DNA of 5,578 nucleotides, taken from positions 1-5,578 of the forward strand of contig CAYJLI010000090.1 of the NCBI GenBank assembly GCA_964371155.1, written 5' to 3'. The translations under genes and the position numbers were made by a program. This document shows, in pieces, positions 1 to 5,390 of this stretch (within the stretch, counting starts at the first letter, position 1; each line of letters opens with the position of its first letter). The stretch is from CAYJEQ01 sp964371155 (lineage in GTDB: Bacteria; Bacillota; Clostridia; Oscillospirales; Ruminococcaceae). The notes below the pieces were generated by a model. The model was not told the origin of the DNA, did not search any database, and saw only the letters and a program-made list of their open reading frames with translations.

Positions 1-114
1 AAATAATCTCTATTAAAGTATAACACATAGAAAATAATATTTCAAATTAATTCCAGTGAGCAAAGCAGGTGTATACACATCTACAAATCCTATATAATTA
101 CAAAATATTTCTTT

Positions 115-146
115 ATGAGTAACCGCTTTGGCTTGCTCATTTTTTT
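115..146 (+). terminator. Intrinsic terminator of an upstream transcript
   Basis: The arm ATGAGTAACC (115-124) pairs with GG plus TTGCTCAT (130-131 and 133-140), with one bulged C at 132 and a five-base loop GCTTT. The stem has ten pairs, one of them T-G. It runs straight into seven T residues (140-146), the pattern of a Rho-independent terminator on the plus strand. On the minus strand the stem is not followed by a T tract, so it is one-directional. The terminated gene or leader RNA lies left of the window. Its presence argues strongly against translation starting at the ATG at 115. Confidence 0.8.
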
Positions 147-224
147 ATTATCGCTAAAGCATCTTAATCTCCCCAATTTCCCAAAATATAAAAAATTCAT
201 AAAATATGCATACAATAAAGGGGA

Positions 225-249
225 TTTTTGTTCGGTAGTGAACTATAAT
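225..249 (+). promoter_or_regulatory. Probable promoter -10 box with overlapping operator-like inverted repeat
   Basis: A perfect TATAAT lies at 244-249, 37 bp before the chosen start of the MarR gene. No good TTGACA-like -35 sits at 16-18 bp spacing, so the promoter may be weak or need an activator. An imperfect inverted repeat, TTTTTGTTC (225-233) and GAACTATAA (240-248), has 7 of 9 positions complementary around a 6-bp centre and covers most of the -10 box. MarR proteins commonly bind such pseudo-palindromes over their own promoters. The operator assignment is inference. Confidence 0.4.
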
Positions 250-271
250 TGCTACTTAGATGGTTTACAGC

Positions 272-282
272 AAGGAAAGGGA
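272..282 (+). promoter_or_regulatory. Ribosome binding site deciding the MarR start
   Basis: The purine-rich stretch AAGGAAAGGGA ends 3 bp before the ATG at 286 and 9 bp before a second in-frame ATG at 292. It could serve either codon, so the protein begins with MFMFEL or with MFEL. No comparable site precedes the in-frame ATG at 115. Confidence 0.65.
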
Positions 283-285
283 AGA

Positions 286-720
286 ATGTTTATGTTTGAA
301 CTAAAAGAAATTTCACACAACACAATGATTAAAAGGCGCAATTTTTTCGCCCCACTGCTTGAGGAAGTAGGGCTTAATTTAATGGATGCAGAGATTCTTT
401 GCTTTTTAAAGAAGTATCCCGATAGCAATACTTTTACAAAGATACAGCAGTCCAAAGATTATGCGAAATCCCATGTTTCCACTGCAATATCGGATTTAGT
501 GGAGGGTGGCTACATATACAAGGAGCATATGCAAGGCAATAAAAAGATTTATTATTTAAAGCTACTGCCTAAAAGCGAAGATGTTATAGCAAAATTTGAG
601 CTTTATTCCAAAAGACTTAATGAAATTACCTTTAAAGGGATACCGCAGTCAGAAATAGATATTTTTATATCGGTGGCTAAAAAGATGAATGAAAATTTAA
701 ATAGAGAAATAGAGGAATAA
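286..720 (+). CDS. MarR-family winged helix-turn-helix transcriptional regulator
   Basis: The product is a 144-residue cytoplasmic DNA-binding protein, the usual MarR length. Residues about 31-95 form the winged helix-turn-helix: a helix with LNLMDAEILCFLKK, a recognition helix near residues 60-73 (KSHVSTAISDLVEGGY), and a wing around 78-92. The flanking N- and C-terminal helices would form the dimer interface. The common D-x-R pair at the wing tip is replaced by NKK, so DNA contacts may differ. An in-frame ATG at 115 would give 201 residues, but that extension reads through a terminator hairpin and a TATAAT box and looks non-coding. The stop is 3 bp before the permease ATG, and the permease ribosome binding site lies inside this gene, suggesting translational coupling. 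It probably represses the operon and responds to a ligand related to the permease substrate (inference). The gene looks more AT-rich than ftsH. Confidence 0.85.
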   Translation: MFMFELKEISHNTMIKRRNFFAPLLEEVGLNLMDAEILCFLKKYPDSNTFTKIQQSKDYAKSHVSTAISDLVEGGYIYKEHMQGNKKIYYLKLLPKSEDVIAKFELYSKRLNEITFKGIPQSEIDIFISVAKKMNENLNREIEE

Positions 721-723
721 TAA

Positions 724-1515
724 ATGGAAACTATATTAATTTGTATACTTGCAGGCATGGGTGCAGGCCTTGGGACTGGCTTTGCAGGAATGAGTGCCGC
801 AGTGGTAATATCCCCCATGCTAATCACATTTTTAGGGATGAACCCCTTTGAGGCAATTGGAATTGCGCTCGCCTCAGATGTTCTTGCCAGTGCTGTCTCG
901 GCGTACACCTATGCAAAAAATAAGAATATAGATTTAAAGAGAAGCAAGGCACTATTTATCAGTGTGCTAATTTTTACCGCAGTAGGTGCTATTATCGCCC
1001 ATATGGTGCCACCGAGCACAATGGGGAATTTAACCGTTTACGCTTCCCTATTTTTGGGGATTAATTTCCTCTTTAAATCCCGTAAAGAAGAAAAACCAAA
1101 AAAGGTTATCCAATTTAAAGGACTGCTTAAAACAATTATCCCAACACTCTGCGGTGTGGTTGTAGGGCTAAACTGTGGCTTCATTGGTGCAGGTGGTGGC
1201 ATAATGATGCTAATGCTACTTACCACAGTGCTTGGCTATGAGCTTAAAACCGCAGTTGGTACGAGTGTGTTTATAATGACCTTCACAGCCTTTTTCGGAG
1301 CGGTTTCGCATTTTACACTGCAAGGAATTATCCCTGATTTAACAGTTCTCTCACTCTGCATGCTCTCCACATTATTATTTGCACTACTCGGCGCAAGATT
1401 TGCAAATAAGGCAGAGCCGAAAGTGCTAAACAGAGCAACCGGCACAGTGCTCACCTCCCTTGGTGTATTGATGATACTGGCAGAAAACGCACAATTTGTT
1501 AGCTTATTTGCTTAA
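724..1515 (+). CDS. TauE/SafE family (DUF81) membrane permease
   Basis: The 263-residue product is an integral membrane protein of the sulfite exporter TauE/SafE family, whose members move organosulfur compounds, sulfite or related anions; the substrate cannot be read from the sequence. It has the family's two-repeat architecture. The first glycine-rich motif is at residues 10-34 (GMGAGLGTGFAGMSAAVV, then a helix end with SPML). The second is at 147-166 (VGLNCGFIGAGGGIMM), followed by TAVGTSVFIM. About eight hydrophobic segments are visible, near 3-36, 41-64, 75-95, 100-117, 136-170, 175-196, 203-223 and 236-257, with a basic loop (KSRKEEKPKK) at 118-127 between the halves. Length is normal. 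The start ATG has AGAGGA (711-716) seven bases upstream, inside the end of the MarR gene. It lies between a MarR regulator and ftsH in what looks like one transcript. Confidence 0.88.
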   Translation: METILICILAGMGAGLGTGFAGMSAAVVISPMLITFLGMNPFEAIGIALASDVLASAVSAYTYAKNKNIDLKRSKALFISVLIFTAVGAIIAHMVPPSTMGNLTVYASLFLGINFLFKSRKEEKPKKVIQFKGLLKTIIPTLCGVVVGLNCGFIGAGGGIMMLMLLTTVLGYELKTAVGTSVFIMTFTAFFGAVSHFTLQGIIPDLTVLSLCMLSTLLFALLGARFANKAEPKVLNRATGTVLTSLGVLMILAENAQFVSLFA

Positions 1516-1537
1516 TGCATGAAAGGAATGAAAAATA

Positions 1538-3376
1538 ATGAAAACCAAAAACCGCAAACCCTTTATCTACTACTGGCTAATCGCAAGCTTAGTAATGATG
1601 CTTTTTAATGTAATAACCTATCCACTGTTTATGAATTCGAGGATTACCACTGTCACCTACGACGCCTTTTTAGACGATTTAGAGGGTGAAAAAATTGCTA
1701 CGGTGCAAGTTTTGGAGGAATCCATAAGATATACCATCGAAACTGCGCCCGAGGCTGGAGCCGAAATAGAGGGCGAAAGCGAAGCGGTGAAAAATGTATA
1801 TGAAACTGTGCGCATGGAGGACAGCTCACTTGTAGACCGTCTTTATGAGGCGGATGTGCAGTTTACCGAGATTATCCCAAACGATGATTCATTTCTCATG
1901 AGCATAATTAGCACTGTGGTTATGGTGCTCATATTCTCGGTTATCTGGAGATTTGTAATGTCCAAGATGATGAAGGGTATGGGCGGCAATTCGATGTCCT
2001 TTGGGAAGTCGAACGCAAAAATATATGCCGAGAGTGAAACAGGCAAAACCTTCGAGGATGTAGCAGGACAGGAAGAAGCAAAGGAAGCACTTGCAGAAGT
2101 GGTGGACTTTCTAAACGACCCTGCAAAATACTCGGAAATCGGCGCAACTCTGCCAAAGGGTGTGCTTTTGGTAGGCCCTCCCGGAACGGGTAAAACCCTG
2201 CTTGCAAAGGCGGTTGCTGGGGAAGCTAAGGTGCCTTTTTTCTCGATATCGGGCTCGGAGTTTGTAGAGATGTTTGTCGGAATGGGTGCGGCTAAGGTGA
2301 GGGATTTGTTTAAACAGGCAAATGAAAAAGCCCCCTGCATCATCTTCATTGATGAGATTGACACCATCGGCAAAAAGCGAGGCGGTGGCATGGGTGGAAA
2401 CGATGAAAGGGAGCAAACCCTAAATCAGCTACTCACCGAAATGGATGGCTTTGATGGCAACAAAGGCGTGGTACTGCTTGCGGCGAGCAACCGCCCTGAA
2501 ACACTCGATGGAGCACTTCTACGCCCAGGTAGGTTTGACAGGCGTGTCCCTGTTGAGTTACCCGACTTTAAGGGAAGGCTCGCTATTTTAGAGGTGCACG
2601 GCAGGACTGTAAAGCTATCGGAAAACACCGAGTTTGAAAAAATCGCAAGAGCTACCTCGGGTGCGAGTGGAGCGGAGCTTGCAAACATAATAAATGAAGC
2701 GGCACTTAGAGCTGTGAGAAATGGCAGAAAAGAAGTTGAGGAAAGCGACCTTGAAGAGAGCGTTGAGGTGGTTATTGCAGGGTATCAGCGGAAAAATTCT
2801 TCGGTGTCGGAAAAAGAGCGAAAAATTATCGCCTACCATGAAGTGGGGCATGCACTTGTTGCCGCACTGCAAACCGAGAGCGCACCCGTGCATAAGATAA
2901 CTATAATCCCACGCACCTCGGGCGCACTTGGCTACACCATGCAGGTGGATGAAGACGAGAAGTTTTTGATGAGCAAGGAGCAGGCGGAAAATAAAATTGC
3001 CACATTCGCAGGGGGTAGAGCGGCTGAAAAATTAGTGTTTAACTCGGTTACAACTGGTGCCTCAAACGATATTGAGCAGGCTACAAAGATAGCAAGGGCG
3101 ATGATAACAAGATATGGCATGAGCGATAAATTCGGCATGACAGCACTCGAAACGCTCAATAATCAGTACCTCGGGGGCGATGCCTCATTAATCTGCTCAC
3201 AGGAAACAGCTAAACTTATAGACGAGGAAACCACCGAAATAATCAAAAAGCAGTACAATAAAGCGATGGAACTACTTAAGGAAAACGAAGGCAAACTCCA
3301 TGAAATTTCCGCCTATCTCTTAGAAAAAGAAACGATTACAGGTAGTGAATTTATGGATATTTTAAACGCACAGTAA
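1538..3376 (+). CDS. ftsH: ATP-dependent zinc metalloprotease FtsH
   Basis: The 612-residue product is a membrane-anchored AAA+ protease that extracts and degrades damaged or unassembled membrane proteins and some short-lived regulators, acting as a hexamer on the cytoplasmic face. Two transmembrane helices (about residues 9-31 and 118-141) flank an extracytoplasmic domain. The AAA module has Walker A GPPGTGKT (213-220), the pore loop FVG (246-248), Walker B CIIFIDEID (267-275) and a second region of homology from SNRP (317-320) to GRFDRR (331-336). The peptidase has HEVGH (434-438) and the third zinc ligand D511 in TTGASND. Every catalytic residue is present; HEVGH differs from the more common HEAGH only at a non-ligand position. 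AAAGGA (1522-1527) precedes the ATG by ten bases. It starts 22 bp after the permease stop. Bacillus ftsH normally sits beside tilS and hpt, so this is either a relocated sole copy or a paralogue; the window cannot tell. Confidence 0.96.
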   Translation: MKTKNRKPFIYYWLIASLVMMLFNVITYPLFMNSRITTVTYDAFLDDLEGEKIATVQVLEESIRYTIETAPEAGAEIEGESEAVKNVYETVRMEDSSLVDRLYEADVQFTEIIPNDDSFLMSIISTVVMVLIFSVIWRFVMSKMMKGMGGNSMSFGKSNAKIYAESETGKTFEDVAGQEEAKEALAEVVDFLNDPAKYSEIGATLPKGVLLVGPPGTGKTLLAKAVAGEAKVPFFSISGSEFVEMFVGMGAAKVRDLFKQANEKAPCIIFIDEIDTIGKKRGGGMGGNDEREQTLNQLLTEMDGFDGNKGVVLLAASNRPETLDGALLRPGRFDRRVPVELPDFKGRLAILEVHGRTVKLSENTEFEKIARATSGASGAELANIINEAALRAVRNGRKEVEESDLEESVEVVIAGYQRKNSSVSEKERKIIAYHEVGHALVAALQTESAPVHKITIIPRTSGALGYTMQVDEDEKFLMSKEQAENKIATFAGGRAAEKLVFNSVTTGASNDIEQATKIARAMITRYGMSDKFGMTALETLNNQYLGGDASLICSQETAKLIDEETTEIIKKQYNKAMELLKENEGKLHEISAYLLEKETITGSEFMDILNAQ

Positions 3377-3392
3377 TTTAATATATCGAAAA

Positions 3393-3438
3393 TGGGGAGG
3401 AGGGGATTTTATCTCCCTCCTCCCTAAAAAATCCCCTC
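3393..3438 (+). other. Two mutually exclusive hairpins downstream of ftsH
   Basis: Two perfect or near-perfect stems share bases. Stem A pairs TGGGGAGGAGGG (3393-3404) with CCCTCCTCCCTA (3415-3426): 12 pairs, one G-T, and a 10-base loop. Stem B pairs GAGGGGATTTT (3400-3410) with AAAATCCCCTC (3428-3438): 11 perfect pairs and a 17-base loop. Both need 3400-3404, so only one can form at a time. Neither is followed by a T tract on the plus strand. Stem A may protect the 3' end of the ftsH messenger or act with the next hairpin as a switch. The element GGGGAGGAGGGG (3394-3405) is also a mirror repeat. Confidence 0.6.
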
Positions 3439-3485
3439 AGCCAAAATAGTAGCTGTATTTAGGATTTTAGCTGCAACGCTTTTTT
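3438..3485 (+). terminator. Probable intrinsic terminator of the ftsH operon
   Basis: CAGCCAAAAT (3438-3447) pairs with ATTTTAGCTG (3464-3473) with one C-A mismatch and a 16-base loop. Six T residues follow at 3480-3485 after a short spacer. The stem is weaker and the spacer longer than in a textbook terminator. GGATTTT (3462-3468) could instead pair with AAAATCC (3428-3434), which would disrupt this stem, so termination may be conditional. Confidence 0.45.
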
Positions 3486-3518
3486 AAGATAATTTAAATT
3501 CCAATAAAAAAGATATAT

Positions 3519-3574
3519 TTTGCTAAAAATAAATAAAATTAGCATAATATTTGCTAATGGGTAAATAATAGCAA
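3519..3574 (+). repeat. Cluster of TAGCA/TGCTA elements in the spoVT leader
   Basis: Four copies of a TGCTA or inverse TAGCA core lie within 56 bp. TTTGCTAA occurs at 3519-3526 and again at 3550-3557, exactly 31 bp apart; inverse copies are at 3539-3544 (TTAGCA) and 3569-3574 (TAGCAA). The middle pair forms a 7-bp-arm inverted repeat, ATTAGCA and TGCTAAT (3538-3558), with 7 bp between. Spacings of about one, two and three helical turns suit a multimeric regulator, but the surroundings are very AT-rich and chance cannot be excluded. Confidence 0.35.
3542..3570 (+). promoter_or_regulatory. Candidate forespore (sigma-G type) promoter for spoVT
   Basis: GCATA (3542-3546) and AATAATA (3564-3570) are separated by 17 bp. 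This resembles the Bacillus sigma-G pattern as I recall it (GHATR, 17-18 bp, CATWHTA), with one mismatch at the first -10 base. In B. subtilis spoVT is transcribed by sigma-G. A TATAAT at 3595-3600 is an alternative -10 but has only CAATAG at the -35 position. The call rests on short AT-rich motifs. Confidence 0.3.
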
Positions 3575-3631
3575 TAGGATAAAACTTATTTAAATATAAT
3601 TTTTGAATATTAAATACACAGGAGGATACCC

Positions 3632-4174
3632 ATGAAAGCAACGGGAATTGTAAGAAGAATTGATGATTTAGGCAGGGTGGTTATACCGAAGGAGATAAGG
3701 CGAACTATGCGAATTCGTGAGGGCGACCCTCTTGAAATATTCACCGACAATGAAGGTGGGGTAATATTTAGAAAATATTCACCGATAGGCGAGCTCGGCG
3801 AATTTTCTACTCAATATGCTGAAGTGCTCTCGAAAACCAGTGGTTTTCCGGTTGTTGTCTGCGATAAAGACCATGTAATATCGGTGGCTGGTGCGCCTAA
3901 GAGGGAGCTAATAGAAAGACGCACATCCTCGGCACTCGAGGAGCTTATGGAGGGCAGAAAGGTATATTCCTACACCAGCAAGGAAAGCAAGAAGCTCCAG
4001 CCCATCGAGGGGATGGACAGATATGCCATAGTGGCGGCACCGATTGTTGCGGCTGGGGATGTGTTTGGCTCTATAATGCTGATGTCGAGCGAGGGAGAAC
4101 CAATAGCAGGCGATGCAGAATATAAGCTACTGCTTACTGCGGCAACATTTTTAGGCAAGCAGATGGAGGAATAG
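3632..4174 (+). CDS. spoVT: Stage V sporulation protein T, AbrB-type transcriptional regulator
   Basis: The 180-residue product matches SpoVT, a DNA-binding regulator that in Bacillus acts in the forespore and tunes sigma-G-dependent genes for coat, cortex, germination and resistance. Residues 1-50 are the AbrB swapped-hairpin domain; the opening MKATGIVRRIDDLGRVVIPK, followed by EIRRTMRIREGDPLEIF, is almost identical to B. subtilis SpoVT as I remember it. Residues about 53-178 form the GAF-like C-terminal domain, with VVVCDKD, a YAIVAAPIVAAGDVFGSI strand pair and the ending ATFLGKQMEE typical of the family. Length agrees with the 178-residue Bacillus protein. A strong AGGAGG (3620-3625) lies six bases before the ATG. 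The gene appears to be a single unit with its own upstream control region and a strong terminator. It indicates that the organism, or a recent ancestor, sporulates. Confidence 0.96.
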   Translation: MKATGIVRRIDDLGRVVIPKEIRRTMRIREGDPLEIFTDNEGGVIFRKYSPIGELGEFSTQYAEVLSKTSGFPVVVCDKDHVISVAGAPKRELIERRTSSALEELMEGRKVYSYTSKESKKLQPIEGMDRYAIVAAPIVAAGDVFGSIMLMSSEGEPIAGDAEYKLLLTAATFLGKQMEE

Positions 4175-4212
4175 GAAGCTTTTAGCTTTAATAAACACCA
4201 ATTAATTAAAAC

Positions 4213-4262
4213 ATAAGCCATTGCTCCAACTTACAAAAGAGCAATGGCTTATTATATTTTTT
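4213..4262 (+). terminator. Intrinsic terminator of spoVT
   Basis: ATAAGCCATTGCTC (4213-4226) and GAGCAATGGCTTAT (4239-4252) form a perfect 14-bp stem with a 12-base loop, followed by TATATTTTTT with six T residues at 4257-4262. It begins about 38 bp after the spoVT stop. The opposite strand has only a short T run after the stem, so it acts mainly rightward. Confidence 0.93.
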
Positions 4263-4286
4263 ATGCTAATTTAAATGTGAATAAGT

Positions 4287-4340
4287 AAAAAAATACTCCC
4301 ATGCATTTACCACAAACAGAGGGTGGTAAATGCATGGGAG
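4287..4340 (-). terminator. Intrinsic terminator of the DegV-family gene, possibly bidirectional
   Basis: A perfect 18-bp stem is formed by CTCCCATGCATTTACCAC (4296-4313) and its complement at 4323-4340, with a 9-base loop. On the minus strand it is followed by TA and seven T residues (complement of 4287-4293). It lies 13 bp beyond the stop of the DegV-family gene. On the plus strand the stem is followed by GTTTTCTTATTT, so it may also stop read-through from spoVT. Confidence 0.94.
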
Positions 4341-4353
4341 GTTTTCTTATTTA

Positions 4354-5214
4354 TTATTTCTTTTTTACATAGAACATAGCCACGGTGTCGGGGCCTGTTT
4401 GCGTTGCCATGGTGCAGAACATATTTGTAACCATGCATTCCACATTGGGATGGGCGGATTTAATCTTTTTCACAAGCATTTCCGCTTTATCCGCACAATC
4501 GGAGTGGGATATAAATAATTTATGCCCTTCCTCGGCTTCGGCGTTGTAGTAGCCTAAAAGCTTATCAAGACCTTTGGCATAACCCATCGCACTGCCGAGG
4601 ACGGAGCCTTCGCCGCCTCTTATAGCAACTATTGGCTTTAAATTGAGCTTTGAAGCAACAGTGCCTTTAACAACCGAAACACGGCCACCTTTTATTAAGA
4701 AGTCCACATTATCCACAAGATAGTATGTGGCAACTCTATTTCTTATATCATCAAGTTTTGCGAGAATGCTATTTATATCAGCACCCTTTGCCGCCATATC
4801 GCCTGCAATTTCAAGCTCTAAAACTTCCACGAGGGAACAGCTTTTTGAATCAACGACATGCACTGCACAACTCGCACCGTCATGCTTTTCATCATACATT
4901 TCTTTTCCAAGGCAAGCACTATTATATGTGCCAGAGCCAGCAGGAGCCATTGTAAAGCAAATAATATGGTCGTAGTCAGGTGCATATTCTTCAAAATACT
5001 CGAAAAACAGTGCAGGGCTTGGCTGTGAAGATGTGGGAACTTGTTTGCAAGTCCTTAAGTGATTTATATAGTCTATCGCATTTAAATCATAATAATCCCT
5101 CGAGCCCACACCGTCGATAAAAAGTGTGAGTGGAACTATTGATACATCGTATTTATCTAAATAATGCTGTGGTATATCCGAGCCTGTATCTACTAAAAAT
5201 TTAATTTTTGCCAT
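4354..5214 (-). CDS. DegV family fatty-acid-binding protein
   Basis: The 286-residue cytoplasmic product has the full DegV length. Characterised members (FakB) bind a fatty acid and present it to the kinase FakA, which makes acyl phosphate for phospholipid synthesis. Visible family signatures are the N-terminal strand and loop FLVDTGSDIP (6-15), TSSQPSP (61-67), SGTYNSA (94-100) with the ligand-contacting serine, VDS (121-123), GGRVS (176-180) and KPI (193-195). Near the C-terminus the usual HTGPG-type motif reads QTGPD (272-276), so the conserved histidine and last glycine appear substituted, which may change ligand binding. AGGAG (complement of 5223-5227) sits eight bases before the ATG. 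The gene stands alone on the minus strand, convergent with spoVT, with a leader of about 140 bases if the promoter at 5362-5390 is used. No fatty acid kinase gene is nearby; lipid specificity is unknown. Confidence 0.93.
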   Translation of the reverse strand: MAKIKFLVDTGSDIPQHYLDKYDVSIVPLTLFIDGVGSRDYYDLNAIDYINHLRTCKQVPTSSQPSPALFFEYFEEYAPDYDHIICFTMAPAGSGTYNSACLGKEMYDEKHDGASCAVHVVDSKSCSLVEVLELEIAGDMAAKGADINSILAKLDDIRNRVATYYLVDNVDFLIKGGRVSVVKGTVASKLNLKPIVAIRGGEGSVLGSAMGYAKGLDKLLGYYNAEAEEGHKLFISHSDCADKAEMLVKKIKSAHPNVECMVTNMFCTMATQTGPDTVAMFYVKKK

Positions 5215-5354
5215 TATTAGCTCTCCTGTCTGAATTAATTAAAATTTGTGAGTATAGTTTGAGCGAAACCAGTAATGGGAGAAAAACTTTATTAGTTTTA
5301 TTTTTATAGTTAGTTTACCACATAATCGCAAAGAATACAACAACATACTAAAGA

Positions 5355-5383
5355 TTGCAAAATTATATGTGTTAGTATACAAT
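5355..5383 (+). promoter_or_regulatory. Overlapping rightward promoter-like sequence
   Basis: On the plus strand TTGCAA (5355-5360) and TACAAT (5378-5383) are also spaced by 17 bp. It interleaves with the leftward promoter because the inverted repeat TTGCAAAATT (5355-5364) and AATTTTGCAA (5381-5390) supplies a -35 to each direction. It would transcribe toward the right edge, where no gene starts inside the window. Confidence 0.4.
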
Positions 5384-5390
5384 TTTGCAA
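5362..5390 (-). promoter_or_regulatory. Sigma-A-type promoter for the DegV-family gene
   Basis: On the minus strand TTGCAA (5385-5390) and a perfect TATAAT (5362-5367) are separated by exactly 17 bp. Transcription would start near 5355, giving an untranslated leader of about 140 bases. It is the best promoter-like sequence upstream of the gene; a closer AGTATA complement at 5251-5256 lacks a recognisable -35. Confidence 0.6.

Noticed and set aside
115..285. N-terminal extension of the MarR protein from the ATG at 115
   Set aside because: The segment holds a terminator hairpin, a TATAAT box and the ribosome binding site for a later start; its translation resembles no MarR N-terminus.
1843..2391. 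182-residue reading frame antisense to ftsH
   Set aside because: It lies wholly opposite the conserved AAA domain, has proline- and serine-rich low-complexity content and is a shadow of the ftsH codons.
3459..3641. 60-residue minus-strand frame between ftsH and spoVT
   Set aside because: It starts inside spoVT, has no ribosome binding site, and reads through the terminator and the AT-rich leader.
4330..4975. Plus-strand frames opposite the DegV-family gene (62, 76 and 82 residues)
   Set aside because: They are antisense shadows of a well-supported gene and have no recognisable domain.
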